From positions 8,828 through 72,827 of the forward strand of contig NZ_JBNAZM010000023.1 in assembly GCF_051195215.1 (NCBI RefSeq): DNA of 64,000 nt, written 5' to 3'. Origin of the DNA: Arhodomonas sp051195215. Its GTDB lineage: Bacteria > Pseudomonadota > Gammaproteobacteria > Nitrococcales > Nitrococcaceae. The notes beneath the pieces were generated by a model. It made no database searches, was not told where the DNA came from, and worked only from the letters and a program-made list of their open reading frames with translations. Below, in pieces: positions 28,544 through 38,085 of the stretch. The stretch's first letter is position 1, and each line of letters begins with the position of its first letter. Both the position numbers and the translations under genes were made by a program.

Positions 28544-29311
28544 TCAGACCGGCAGGAACGCGCGCCGGTCGCCATCGCTGAGAATCCGGATGGGGTGGCC
28601 GTAGAGGCGGGCGAGGGTGGTCTCGTCGAGTACGTCTGCAGTGGCGCCGAAGCAGACCTGGCCGTCACCGAAGAGCAGCAGCAGGTGATCGCAGAAGCGG
28701 TCGGCGAGGTTGACGTCGTGCAGGCTCATGACCACCGCACCCTTGGTCTCCTGCGCCCGGCGGGTGATCAGCGCCAGCAGGTTCACCTGGTGGTGGAGGT
28801 CCAGGTGGTTGCTAGGCTCGTCGAGCACATACACGGCGGGCGCCTGGGTGAGCACGGTGGCCAGCGCCAGGCGTCTGCGCTCGCCGCCGGACAGCGTGGA
28901 GACCGGGCGGTCGGCGAGCTCGGCGAGGCCCACTTCGTCGAGCGCCGCTTCGGCGGCTGTGGTGTCCGTCTCGCCCTCCCATTGCCAGGCCCCGAGCCAG
29001 GGGTGGCGGCCGATCAGGGCAGTCTCCAGCACCGTGGCGGGGAAGGGGTCGTGGTTGTCCTGAGGCATGAGCCCCAGGCGTCGGGCGATGGCGCGACGGC
29101 CGAGATGTGTCAGGGATGTGCCGTCGAGCAGGATCCGGCCGCTGTCAGGGGAGCGAAGGCCGGCGAGGGTGTGCAGCAGGGTCGTCTTGCCCGTGCCGTT
29201 GGCGCCGAGTACCCCCCAGCATTCGCCGGCGCCGACGCTGAAATCGAGTGTCCGGCACACGCTTTGTCCGGCGATGGACACCGACAGGGCCTCGGCTGCG
29301 AGCAGGCTCAC
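28544..29311 (-). CDS. btuD: cobalamin-type ABC transporter ATPase
   Basis: 255-residue ABC ATPase of the FecE/BtuD type. Walker A GANGTGKT, signature LSGGERRRL, Walker B VLDEPSNHLDL and the H-loop histidine in VMSLHDVNLA are all present. It overlaps btuC by 4 bp. Being next to the B12 riboswitch operon and separate from any siderophore genes, it most likely drives corrinoid uptake with BtuC and the BtuF encoded at 22731. Confidence 0.88.
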   Translation of the reverse strand: MSLLAAEALSVSIAGQSVCRTLDFSVGAGECWGVLGANGTGKTTLLHTLAGLRSPDSGRILLDGTSLTHLGRRAIARRLGLMPQDNHDPFPATVLETALIGRHPWLGAWQWEGETDTTAAEAALDEVGLAELADRPVSTLSGGERRRLALATVLTQAPAVYVLDEPSNHLDLHHQVNLLALITRRAQETKGAVVMSLHDVNLADRFCDHLLLLFGDGQVCFGATADVLDETTLARLYGHPIRILSDGDRRAFLPV

Positions 29312-30291
29312 GACGGCACCTCACGACCCCCACGGTGGAGAAGAAACAGGAACACGGGCACGCCGATGAACACCGAGAAGACGCCCACCGGCAATTGCTG
29401 CGGGGCGAAGGCGGTGCGCGCGAGGGTATCGGCGAGCACTACGAACGTGCCGCCGAGCAGCACCGCGGCTGGCAGCAGCAAGCGGTGGTCGGCCCCCATG
29501 GCCAGCCGTAGCAAATGCGGGACGACCAGCCCCACGAACCCGACGCTGCCGGCGAGGGTGACGGCGGTGGCCGTGAGCAAGGAGGCCAGCAGATAGATGA
29601 GCAGCCGCAAGCCCCGCACGGAGACGCCGAGCGCCTGGGCCTGGAGCTCGCCACGGGCGAGCAGGTTGAGGTTGCGTGCCACTGCCAGTGCCGCGGTGAG
29701 GCCGACGATGAGTACCACAGCCGGTCCTGCCGCCGACGGGGCGGTGGCGAGGTCGCCCATGAGCCAGAAGAGCATGCCGCGGACGTCGGTGGGCGGCCCG
29801 ACGGCGAGTAGGAAACTCACCACCGCGCTCCAGCCCGCGGCGACCACCACGCCGTTGAGAAGCAACCGTGTGGGCGTCCAGCCGCCACGGCCGTGGGCGA
29901 GACCGAAGACCAGCAGCATCGAGGTCAGCGCACCGGCGAAGGCGCCGCCGGAGGTCCACAGGGCGCCGAGGCCAAGAAGAATGGTCGAGAGCGCGCCGAC
30001 GGCGGCGCCGCCGGAAATGCCCAGCACGTACGGGTCGGCGAGGGGGTTGCGCAGTAGCACCTGCATCAGCGCTCCGGCGAGGGCGAGCAGCCCGCCGGTG
30101 ACGAACCCGGCGGCCGCACGCGGCAGGCGCAGGCCCCAGACCACGTCACGGGCAGTACCTTCGCCGACGAGGGTCGCCAGCAGGTCGCCGGGACCGATGG
30201 CAAGGCTGCCTACGGCGGCCGCGATCAGGAAGCTCGCCAGTGCCAGGGCGGCGAGGCCCGTGAGCCAGCCAAGGCCTGCCCGCGGCATCAT
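29308..30291 (-). CDS. btuC: cobalamin-type ABC transporter permease
   Basis: 327-residue FecCD/BtuC-family permease with about ten membrane helices. Family motifs include LRLPRAAAGFVTGGLLALAG, LRNPLADPYVLGISGGAA and VGFVGLVVPHLLRL. The start codon overlaps the trmB stop (tandem ATGATG at 30286-30291 on the minus strand), so translation follows trmB. A longer upstream reading lacks homology. Confidence 0.9.
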   Translation of the reverse strand: MMPRAGLGWLTGLAALALASFLIAAAVGSLAIGPGDLLATLVGEGTARDVVWGLRLPRAAAGFVTGGLLALAGALMQVLLRNPLADPYVLGISGGAAVGALSTILLGLGALWTSGGAFAGALTSMLLVFGLAHGRGGWTPTRLLLNGVVVAAGWSAVVSFLLAVGPPTDVRGMLFWLMGDLATAPSAAGPAVVLIVGLTAALAVARNLNLLARGELQAQALGVSVRGLRLLIYLLASLLTATAVTLAGSVGFVGLVVPHLLRLAMGADHRLLLPAAVLLGGTFVVLADTLARTAFAPQQLPVGVFSVFIGVPVFLFLLHRGGREVPS

Positions 30292-30983
30292 CGACGGGTC
30301 AGGATGAGGTCCCAGACACCGTGGCCCTTGCTCAGCCCGCGGCGCTCGAACCTGGTTTCGGGGCGTTCGCCGCGGTCCGGGGCGAATCCGGCGTGGGGGT
30401 TGTCGAAGTCCGGATTTGCCGAGACCACTTCCAGCATGTGCTCGGCGTAGTCGGCCCAGTCCGTGGCGAGATGCAGAAAGCCTCCGCTGGCGAGGCGCTC
30501 GGCGACCAGCGCCAGCCACGGCGGCTGTACCATGCGCCGCTTGTGATGGCGTTTCTTCGGCCACGGATCCGGGAAGAAGAGCTGCAGGCCGGCCAGCGAG
30601 CCGGGGGCGATGTGGCGGCGGAGCACTTCCACCGCGTCGGCGCATATCACCCGGACGTTGTCCGTGCCTTCGGCGTCGAGCTGGCGCAGCAGGCGGCCGA
30701 CGCCGGAACGGTAGACCTCGATCCCCAGGTAGTTGCGTTCCGGGTGGCGCGCGGCGAGCTCAGCCAGGGCCTCGCCGTCACCGAACCCCACGTCCAGCAC
30801 GACCGGCGCCTGGCGACCAAAGGCGGCGGCGAGATCCAGCAGGCCCTCCGCGGGCTCGATGCCGTACCGCGGGTAGAGGGTATCCAGCGCCCGTTGCTGC
30901 CCTTCGGTCAGCCGCCCTTCCCGGCGGACGAAAGAGCGAATGGGGCGATGCCGGGGTTCGTTGATGTTTGCGCTCTCGGTCAC
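30288..30983 (-). CDS. trmB: tRNA (guanine-N7-)-methyltransferase
   Basis: 231-residue S-adenosylmethionine-dependent enzyme that makes m7G46 in tRNA. It shows the N-terminal RPIRSFVRREGRLTEGQ, the SAM motif VLDVGFGDGEAL, NYLGIEVYRSGVGRLL and the TrmB hallmark FPDPWPKKRHHKRR. The order thiS-thiG-trmB is common in gammaproteobacteria; the following btuC overlaps its stop codon. Confidence 0.95.
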   Translation of the reverse strand: MTESANINEPRHRPIRSFVRREGRLTEGQQRALDTLYPRYGIEPAEGLLDLAAAFGRQAPVVLDVGFGDGEALAELAARHPERNYLGIEVYRSGVGRLLRQLDAEGTDNVRVICADAVEVLRRHIAPGSLAGLQLFFPDPWPKKRHHKRRMVQPPWLALVAERLASGGFLHLATDWADYAEHMLEVVSANPDFDNPHAGFAPDRGERPETRFERRGLSKGHGVWDLILTRR

Positions 30984-31078
30984 GGATCTGCCACTGGCCG
31001 CTGTACGGGTCGATTGTGGTGTGTGTCGCCTGCCACGGGCGGGCGGAGGCGGAAACCGGTTGCCCGCGACGTGCCCGT

Positions 31079-31861
31079 TCAGAAGAACGTGCCCTCGATC
31101 GGCGATGAAGCGCTGGCGAAGCGCTTCTTCGCGATGCGTCCGGCACGGTAGGCTTCGCGCCCGGCCTCGACGGCCTTGCGCATCGCCGAGGCCATGAGCA
31201 CCGGGTTCCGGGCGCCGGCAATGGCGGTATTCATCAGCACGCCGTCGCAGCCGATTTCCATGGCCACGGAGGCGTCCGATGCCGTGCCCACGCCCGCATC
31301 CACCAACACCGGCACGCTGGCGTTCTCGATGATGGTGATGATGTTGTACGGATTCTGGATGCCGAGCCCCGAACCGATGGGGGCGGCCAACGGCATCACC
31401 GCGACACAGCCGATGTCTTCGAGGCGGCGGGCGATGATGGGGTCGTCAGAGGTGTAGACCATCACGTCGAAGCCGTCGGCGACGAGTTGCGCTGCGGCGT
31501 CGAGGGTGGCGGGGATGTCCGGATAGAGCGTGCGCTCGTCTCCCAGAACCTCCAGCTTCACCAGGTTGTGACCGTCGAGCAGCTCCCGGGCCAGGCGGCA
31601 GGTGCGTACTGCATCCTTTGCGGTATAGCAGCCGGCGGTATTGGGGAGGATCGTGTAGCGCTCCGGCAGGACCACGTCGAGCAGGTTGGGCTCATCCGGC
31701 TTCTGGCCGATGTTGCTTCGGCGGATGGCGACGGTGACGATTTCTGCGCCGCTCGCGCGGATGGCAGCATCCGTCTGCTCGAGATCTTTGTACTTGCCGG
31801 TGCCGATCAGCAATCTGGACTCGAAGCTCCGGCCGGCGACTACGAGGTTGTCTTCGCTCAT
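31079..31861 (-). CDS. thiG: thiazole synthase
   Basis: 260-residue ThiG, a TIM-barrel enzyme that makes the thiazole ring of thiamine from deoxyxylulose phosphate, dehydroglycine and ThiS thiocarboxylate. It shows SRLLIGTGKYKD, TVAIRRSN, LPNTAGCYTAKDAVRTCRLA, LEVLGD and VDAGVGTASDASVAMEIGCD. The start MSEDNLVVAG gives the standard length. It lies 85 bases downstream of thiS. Confidence 0.96.
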   Translation of the reverse strand: MSEDNLVVAGRSFESRLLIGTGKYKDLEQTDAAIRASGAEIVTVAIRRSNIGQKPDEPNLLDVVLPERYTILPNTAGCYTAKDAVRTCRLARELLDGHNLVKLEVLGDERTLYPDIPATLDAAAQLVADGFDVMVYTSDDPIIARRLEDIGCVAVMPLAAPIGSGLGIQNPYNIITIIENASVPVLVDAGVGTASDASVAMEIGCDGVLMNTAIAGARNPVLMASAMRKAVEAGREAYRAGRIAKKRFASASSPIEGTFF

Positions 31862-31946
31862 AAGTCGAATGCGGGTTACCAGCCACACGGCACGGCCGCG
31901 CCGAGTGCGCGGTGCGTGCATCCAGGGGCGGTTGAATCGCCGGCGG

Positions 31947-32168
31947 TCACCCGCCGCCGATGGCGTGTACGATCTCGACCCGGTCACCGGGTTTCAGCGC
32001 ATGCGCGTCGAAGCGGCTGCGCGGGACCAGGTCCTCGTTGACTTCGATGGCGATGCGCCGCCCCCCGAGCCCGAGCGACGTCACCAGGTCGGCGAGCGTT
32101 TGCCCCGGCGTGAACGGCTGCGCTTCGCCATTGACGATGATTTCGCGACGGTGGACGGTCTCTTCCAT
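31947..32168 (-). CDS. thiS: sulfur carrier protein ThiS
   Basis: 73-residue beta-grasp sulfur carrier ending in the diagnostic Gly-Gly (HAIGGG), whose C-terminal carboxylate is thiocarboxylated for thiazole synthesis. It contains IIVNGEAQPF and the stretch RRIAIEVNEDLVPRSRF typical of ThiS. It leads the thiS-thiG-trmB-btuCD gene group. No TPP riboswitch is visible ahead of it. Confidence 0.93.
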   Translation of the reverse strand: MEETVHRREIIVNGEAQPFTPGQTLADLVTSLGLGGRRIAIEVNEDLVPRSRFDAHALKPGDRVEIVHAIGGG

Positions 32169-32177
32169 CACGCCGCC

Positions 32178-32185
32178 ATTGTATA
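32178..32185 (-). promoter_or_regulatory. -10 element candidate of the thiS promoter
   Basis: TATACAAT on the minus strand lies about 10 bases ahead of the thiS start codon. A convincing -35 sequence is not seen at the right distance. The rest of the 252-base thiS-cas1 gap holds no gene. Confidence 0.35.
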
Positions 32186-32420
32186 CCAAGCCGCGCCGGG
32201 GGCGAAAATGTACGCCTCGCTTGCGTGGGCAGTGGTTTCCTCCCCCCTCTCCGGCCAGTCCCTGGACGGCCATGTTTATTGCTCGGTAAGGTGCATTCCA
32301 AAGGCATCGATGAGCCCTGCTTCGTTCAGAGCGCATCTTCGTCGGTGTCCAAACAACAAGATGGTGGCAAGTGCAGGCGAGTCGCCGGTAGCTGTCGCGG
32401 CGTCCGGGGGGTAGTTCGTA

Positions 32421-33398
32421 ATGGACGATTTTTCCGCGGGGGATCTGAAAACCATCCTGCACTCCAAGCGGGCGAACATCTACTACCTCCAGCACTGTCG
32501 CGTCCTGGTCAAAGGCGGGCGAGTCGAGTTCGTCACGGATGAGGGCCGGCGTTCGCTGTACTGGAATATCCCCATCGCGAACACAACGACGGTCCTGCTG
32601 GGCACGGGGACCTCGATCACCCAGGCGGCGATGCGCGAGCTCGCCCGGGCCGGCGTGCTGGTCGGGTTCTGTGGCGGCGGCGGGACGCCGCTGTTCAGCG
32701 CCAACGAGATGGACGTCGAGGTTGCCTGGTTCAGCCCGCAGAGCGAGTACCGGCCGACCGAGTATCTGCAGGCCTGGGTGGCGTTCTGGTTCGAGGAATC
32801 ACAGCGCCTGGAGGCCGCGCGGTGCTTCCAGTGGGCGCGGCTGAAGCGGATACGCGAGAACTGGCTGGATAACCGTGCGCTTGCGGATGCGGGCTTCGGG
32901 GTGGCACGTGAGCCGCTGACGCATTTGGTGGAGCGCACGGAAGCGGCGGTGGCCGCGGCACCGGACACGGTGGAGCTGCTGACGCTGGAGGCGCGGCTCA
33001 CCAAGCAGCTGTTCGCCATGGCCGCCGGCGCGGTGGACTACGGCGAGTTCACCCGGGCGAAGCGCGGGAGCGGCACGGACCCGGCGAACCGGTTCCTGGA
33101 TCACGGCAACTACCTGGCCTACGGGCTCGGTGCGACAGCCACCTGGGTGCTGGGGCTGCCACACGGCCTGTCGGTCCTCCACGGCAAGACCCGGCGGGGC
33201 GGGCTCGTCTTCGACGTGGCCGACCTCGTCAAGGACGCGGTCATCCTCCCGCAGGCATTCATCTCCGCCATGCGCGGCGACGAGGAGCAGGAGTTCCGTC
33301 AGGCCTGCATCGAGCAGCTCACCCGTACGGAATCCCTGGATTTCATGATCGATACGCTGAAATCCGTGGCCGTCACGCTCGGGACGCCCGCCCAATGA
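32421..33398 (+). CDS. cas1: Cas1 integrase, subtype I-F
   Basis: 325-residue Cas1 of the I-F type. The N-terminal DLKTILHSKRANIYYLQHCRV is characteristic, as are the TTTVLLGTGTSITQAAM block and the FLDHGNYLAYGLGA helix near the active site. Together with the Cas2 domain of the next protein it integrates new spacers. The stop overlaps the cas2-3 start by 4 bp. It is the first gene of a complete I-F locus in canonical order. Confidence 0.96.
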   Translation: MDDFSAGDLKTILHSKRANIYYLQHCRVLVKGGRVEFVTDEGRRSLYWNIPIANTTTVLLGTGTSITQAAMRELARAGVLVGFCGGGGTPLFSANEMDVEVAWFSPQSEYRPTEYLQAWVAFWFEESQRLEAARCFQWARLKRIRENWLDNRALADAGFGVAREPLTHLVERTEAAVAAAPDTVELLTLEARLTKQLFAMAAGAVDYGEFTRAKRGSGTDPANRFLDHGNYLAYGLGATATWVLGLPHGLSVLHGKTRRGGLVFDVADLVKDAVILPQAFISAMRGDEEQEFRQACIEQLTRTESLDFMIDTLKSVAVTLGTPAQ

Positions 33399-36300
33399 AC
33401 GTGCTGCTCGTCTCCCAGTGCAGCAAGAACGCTCTGAAGGAGACGCGGCGGATCCTCGACCAGTTCGCGGAACGCCGTGGCGAGCGCACCTGGCAGACGC
33501 CCATCACCCAGGCCGGGTTGGACACTTTGCGCCGCCTGCTCCGGCGCAGTGCGCGCAAGAATACCGCCGTGGCCTGCCACTGGATACGCGGGCGCGACCA
33601 CAGCGAGCTGCTGTGGATTGTCGGCGATGCCGGGCGGTTCAATACGCGCGGTGCCGTACCCACGGAGACCACGCGCAGGGATATCCTGCGGCGGGCGGAC
33701 GAGAACGACTGGCACACCGGGGAAGACATCCTCCTGCTGGCCAGCCTGGCGGCCCTGCTGCACGATCTGGGCAAGGCGTGCGCCGCCTTCCAGCTGCGCC
33801 TGCACGACCCCGCCGGCGCGACGCGCAACCTCTACAGGCACGAATGGATCAGCCTGCGACTGTTCGAGGCGTTTGTCGCCGGTGATGACGACGCCACGTG
33901 GCTCGCGCGGCTGGCCGGTCTGGACGCGGACGACGCCCCCTGGTTGGAACGGCTGGTGCGCGACGGCCTGGACGACGGCCCTGCCTCACCGTTTTCTTCG
34001 CTGCCGCCGCTGGCGGCCGCGGTGGGCTGGCTCATCGTCACCCATCACCGCCTGCCGGAGATGCCGCGATCCGCCGATGATGGCGGATTCCAGGTGGCAC
34101 AGCTGCGGGATCTGCCCTCGCTCATTACCGCGGACTGGAATGACGACGTCCCTCACGAGCGTGATCTCCGTGAGCTACCCGGTTACTGGCGTTTCGACCA
34201 CCCGTTGCCAGTGACTACCGGCAAGTGGCGGAGCCGGGCAGCGCGCATAGCCCACCGGATGCGTCGTCGTCTCGATCACTATCAACAGCAGTGGCTGGAC
34301 AACCCCTACGTGATGCATCTCGCCCGGCTGAGCCTGATGCTGGCGGACCATCACTACTCCAGCCTGGAGGATCCCGGCCAGCGCACCCGCGGCGAGCGCG
34401 GATATCCCCTCTACGCCAATACCGTGCGCCGCACCGGGGCCCTGAACCAGCCCCTGGACGAGCACCTCCTCGGCGTGGAGGCCGGGGCGCGCCGGGTCAG
34501 CGGCACGCTGCCCGGTGTCGAGCGCTACCTGCCGCGGCTGGCCCGCCACCGCGGGTTCCGCCGCCGCAGCGCCGACCCACGCTTCCGCTGGCAGGATCGG
34601 GCCTACGACCTCGCGGCCTCCCTGCGTGAACGCGCGCAGGCGCAGGGGTTTTTCGGCGTCAACCTGGCATCGACGGGCTGCGGCAAGACCCTGGCCAACG
34701 GCCGGATCCTGTATGCCCTCGCGGACCCGGACAGCGGGGCACGATTCTCGATCGCCCTCGGCCTGCGCACGCTCACGCTTCAGACCGGGCGTGCGTATCG
34801 GACGCTGCTGAACCTCGGCGAGGACGAGCTCGCCGTGCGCACCGGCGGATCGGCGAGCCGCGCGCTGTTCGAGCACTTCGAGGCGGAGGCGGACGCCAGC
34901 GGCTCGGCCTCCAGCCAGCGCCTCATGGAGGAGGACGCCCATGTCTATTTCGAGGGGGATTTCGGCAATCATCCCCTGCTGCGCCAGCTCGCCCATGACC
35001 CGGGCATGCGCGCCCTGATCGCCGCGCCGATCCTCGTCTCCACCGTGGATCACCTGGTGCCCGCCACCGACGGACTCCGTGGTGGGCGCCAGATCGCCCC
35101 CATGCTGCGGCTGCTCAGCGGCGACCTCGTGCTCGACGAGGTGGACGACTTCGACCTGAACGACCTTCCCGCGCTGACGCGCCTGGTCAACTGGGCCGGC
35201 ATGCTCGGCACGCGGGTGCTGCTCTCCTCGGCCACCCTGGCGCCATCGCTGGTGGAAGGGCTGTTCCAGGCCTACCGGGCGGGCCGGGCCGTGTATCAGC
35301 GCAACCGTGGTGAGCCGGGGCGGGCAGTGAGCATCACCTGCGCCTGGTTCGACGAGAGCGACCGCCGGCACGTGGACTGCCCGGATGCCGAGTCGTTCAC
35401 CGCCGCCCATGGGGCATTCGCCGGCCGGCGTCGGGAGCGTCTGGCCGAGGTGGCGGTGAGGCGCCGGGCGGCGCTGGTGCCCGTGGCGGCATCGCGGGAG
35501 ACCGGGGCGCCGACCATCGCCGAACAGCTTGCGGCGGAGATGCGCCGGCAGGCACTCGACCTCCACCAGCGGCACCACAGTGTCGACCCTCCCAGCGGCA
35601 GGCGGGTGAGCTTCGGCCTGATCCGCATGGCGAACATCGAGCCCCTGGTGCAGGTCGCCCGCGCCCTGCTGGCAGCCGGTGCGCCGGAGGGCTGCCGCAT
35701 TCACCTGTGCGTGTATCACGCGCAGTTCCCGCTGGTCATGCGCTCGACCATCGAGCGTCATCTGGACGGTGCCCTCGACCGCCGTGACGAGATGGCCGTG
35801 TTCGAGCGCCCGGACGTACGGGCCTGCATCGACGGTGCCGGCGAGGCGGATCAGCTGTTCGTCGTCCTGGGCTCGCCGGTGACGGAGGTCGGCCGGGACC
35901 ACGACTACGACTGGGCCGTGGTCGAGCCCTCCTCGATGCGCTCGCTCATCCAGCTCGCCGGCCGGGTGCGGCGGCACCGGGTTACCTCCTGTGAAACCCC
36001 GAATATCGCCTTGCTGGCCAGCAACTACAAGGCCGTGGAAGCGCCCGGCAACGTCGCTTTCACGCGCCCCGGTTTCGAGGGCGACGGGCCATGGCGGCTC
36101 AGGAGTCACGATCTGCACGACCTGCTTGCCCCCGACGAGTACCAAACGGTGGATGCCCGGCCGCGCATTACCGAACGCAGCGAGTTGCGCCCCCGCGACA
36201 GCCTGGTGGACCTGGAGCACGCCCGCCTGCGTGCCGCGCTGCTGCCCGGGGAGTCGGGGCCGGGCCGCGCCATGACGGCGCGGGAGCGGCGCGCCATGAA

Positions 36301-36730
36301 GGCGCCACCCGCACCACCGCTCAATGCCGCGAGCTGGTACGGCCTCCCGCGGGCGGACCTCAGCGGCGTGCTCCAGCGCAAACAGCCGTTCCGGCAGCAG
36401 ACCCGGGAGGAGGCCGAGCTGGTGCTGATGCCCGACGACGCCGGCGAGCACTGGCACCTCAGGGAGCTGTGGCACGAGCCGGGCAAGCGGGGTGCCCCTC
36501 TCTATCTGGACGCAGACGACCGGCTGGAGCGCTCGGCCTCGGAGGGCATGCAGGGCGAGCGCATCACGCCCTGGATCGGCACCGGCTATCTCGACATCCT
36601 CGCGGCCCTGGCGGAGGACCTGGATCAGCCGCTGGAAGAGTGCGCGCGTCAATTCGGTGTTGTGACCGTGCCACGGAACGATCGGGGGTGGTGCTATCAC
36701 GAGCTCCTGGGCTTCACGAAACGCCGCTGA
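33395..36730 (+). CDS. cas3: Cas2-Cas3 fusion helicase-nuclease, subtype I-F
   Basis: 1111 residues. An N-terminal Cas2-like domain (MNVLLVSQCSKNALKET, about 1-95) is fused to Cas3, a diagnostic trait of subtype I-F. The HD nuclease motif LLHDLGKA is at 121-128. Helicase motif I is STGCGKTLAN near 429-438, DEVD follows near 580, and a SAT motif is in LLSSATLAP. Motif VI-type QLAGRVRRHR lies further on. The protein degrades target DNA after Cascade binding and joins Cas1 in adaptation. All catalytic motifs look intact. Confidence 0.96.
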   Translation: MNVLLVSQCSKNALKETRRILDQFAERRGERTWQTPITQAGLDTLRRLLRRSARKNTAVACHWIRGRDHSELLWIVGDAGRFNTRGAVPTETTRRDILRRADENDWHTGEDILLLASLAALLHDLGKACAAFQLRLHDPAGATRNLYRHEWISLRLFEAFVAGDDDATWLARLAGLDADDAPWLERLVRDGLDDGPASPFSSLPPLAAAVGWLIVTHHRLPEMPRSADDGGFQVAQLRDLPSLITADWNDDVPHERDLRELPGYWRFDHPLPVTTGKWRSRAARIAHRMRRRLDHYQQQWLDNPYVMHLARLSLMLADHHYSSLEDPGQRTRGERGYPLYANTVRRTGALNQPLDEHLLGVEAGARRVSGTLPGVERYLPRLARHRGFRRRSADPRFRWQDRAYDLAASLRERAQAQGFFGVNLASTGCGKTLANGRILYALADPDSGARFSIALGLRTLTLQTGRAYRTLLNLGEDELAVRTGGSASRALFEHFEAEADASGSASSQRLMEEDAHVYFEGDFGNHPLLRQLAHDPGMRALIAAPILVSTVDHLVPATDGLRGGRQIAPMLRLLSGDLVLDEVDDFDLNDLPALTRLVNWAGMLGTRVLLSSATLAPSLVEGLFQAYRAGRAVYQRNRGEPGRAVSITCAWFDESDRRHVDCPDAESFTAAHGAFAGRRRERLAEVAVRRRAALVPVAASRETGAPTIAEQLAAEMRRQALDLHQRHHSVDPPSGRRVSFGLIRMANIEPLVQVARALLAAGAPEGCRIHLCVYHAQFPLVMRSTIERHLDGALDRRDEMAVFERPDVRACIDGAGEADQLFVVLGSPVTEVGRDHDYDWAVVEPSSMRSLIQLAGRVRRHRVTSCETPNIALLASNYKAVEAPGNVAFTRPGFEGDGPWRLRSHDLHDLLAPDEYQTVDARPRITERSELRPRDSLVDLEHARLRAALLPGESGPGRAMTARERRAMKAPPAPPLNAASWYGLPRADLSGVLQRKQPFRQQTREEAELVLMPDDAGEHWHLRELWHEPGKRGAPLYLDADDRLERSASEGMQGERITPWIGTGYLDILAALAEDLDQPLEECARQFGVVTVPRNDRGWCYHELLGFTKRR

Positions 36731-36768
36731 CGGCCCGGACCGTTGCCGAAGGCAAGGAGAAGGCACCG

Positions 36769-38085
36769 ATGGAGAGAACGATGCCGGACGACACTGACAG
36801 AGCCCTTCGCGAAACCGTGGAGGCGTTCATAGGCGAGCGATGTCAGGCGAAGCTCGACAAGCTAAAACCGGACGACGACAGCCATTACGAGAAGCGCCAA
36901 GCGGTAATTGACCATCACCGCCGGGAAAACTGGCTCGCGGACGCCACGCGGCGCGTCGCTCAGCTGCAGGTGGTCACCCACGCGCTCAAGGCCACGCACC
37001 CGGATGCCAGGGGCACGAGCCTGTTCGCCCCGCCGGAGACGTTGCCGGCGCATCCGGCCGTGGGCACCCACGTCCTCGGTGACGGGGCGCCGCGGGACGT
37101 CGTGGGCAATGCCGCGGCGCTCGACGTCTACAAGTTCCTCCAGACCGAGCACGACGGCCGGTCCATGCTGGATCGTGCCCTGGCCGGCGAGGCGGCTTTT
37201 GCAGCGGCCCTGAGCGACGATCCGGCGCAGGGGCAGGCGTGGATGGAGGCCTTTGCCGGCATCACCCGGGCCGGTCACGACCAGGCCAGCCATACACGCG
37301 CCAAGCAGGTCTACTGGCTCGTCGACGACGACCCCACCGACGATCGGGGGTTTCACCTGCTGGCGCCGTTATACGCCACGAGCCTCGCGCATGCGGTCTT
37401 TCACGCGATCAACGAGGATCGCTTCGGCGAGGCGGCGAAGGCGGCACGGACGGCCCGGCGTGAACGTCGCTACAGCGCCGTCGAGTCCCGCGAGTACCCG
37501 AAGCTGGCGGTGCAGAAATTCGGCGGGACCAAGCCCCAGAACATCTCCCAGCTTAACAGCGAGCGGCGCGGCAGCAATTACCTTCTGGCCTCGCTGCCGC
37601 CGGACTGGCGTTCCGCGGATGTACGGGCACCGCTCCATACCGACTCGGTATTTCCGCTCTTCGGCCGCCGCCGGCCCGTGCGCTCGGCGGTGAACGCGCT
37701 GCTGCGCTTCCTGCGCTCGGACCCGAAGCCGAACGTCGAGACCCGCCGCCACCGGGATGAGCTGCTGGCCGAGCTCACCGACGCGCTCCTGGTGTTCGCC
37801 GCCGAGCTGTCGGCACTGCCGCCGGGCTGGAGCGGCCACGCCGACTGTCACCTCGTCGAGGCGGAGTGCCTTTGGCTCGATCCCGACCGGGCGGCGGAGG
37901 ACGCCGAGTTCGCCGCACGCCGGGCACAGGTGGACTGGCCGCAGGAGGTCCGCGAGCGCTTCGCCGACTGGCTCAACGGTCAGCTTCGGGACGCACTGCC
38001 GGTGGCTGACGCCGAGCGGCGTTTCTGGGCGGACCGGCTGGAGGCGGAAATGGACGAGCTGGAGGAGGCGCTGCCCCATGTCTGA
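36769..38085 (+). CDS. csy1: Csy1 (Cas8f) Cascade large subunit
   Basis: 438-residue Cas8f, the PAM-recognising subunit of the I-F Cascade. It shows VEAFIGERCQAKLDKL near the start and the family block YPKLAVQKFGGTKPQNISQLN followed by RRGSNYLLASLPP. ATG 36769 was chosen because AAGGAGAA lies 8 bases upstream; an ATG 4 codons later is possible. It overlaps csy2 by 8 bp. Confidence 0.94.
   Translation: MERTMPDDTDRALRETVEAFIGERCQAKLDKLKPDDDSHYEKRQAVIDHHRRENWLADATRRVAQLQVVTHALKATHPDARGTSLFAPPETLPAHPAVGTHVLGDGAPRDVVGNAAALDVYKFLQTEHDGRSMLDRALAGEAAFAAALSDDPAQGQAWMEAFAGITRAGHDQASHTRAKQVYWLVDDDPTDDRGFHLLAPLYATSLAHAVFHAINEDRFGEAAKAARTARRERRYSAVESREYPKLAVQKFGGTKPQNISQLNSERRGSNYLLASLPPDWRSADVRAPLHTDSVFPLFGRRRPVRSAVNALLRFLRSDPKPNVETRRHRDELLAELTDALLVFAAELSALPPGWSGHADCHLVEAECLWLDPDRAAEDAEFAARRAQVDWPQEVRERFADWLNGQLRDALPVADAERRFWADRLEAEMDELEEALPHV

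Noticed and set aside
30984..31078. Second cobalamin riboswitch for trmB-btuC-btuD
   Set aside because: No B12-box core (GCCCCCGCAAC-like) is present here or upstream of btuC; the only one found is at 28240-28425.
32169..32420. TPP riboswitch ahead of thiS
   Set aside because: No CTGAGA or thi-box pair is visible in either orientation; only a -10-like element is seen.
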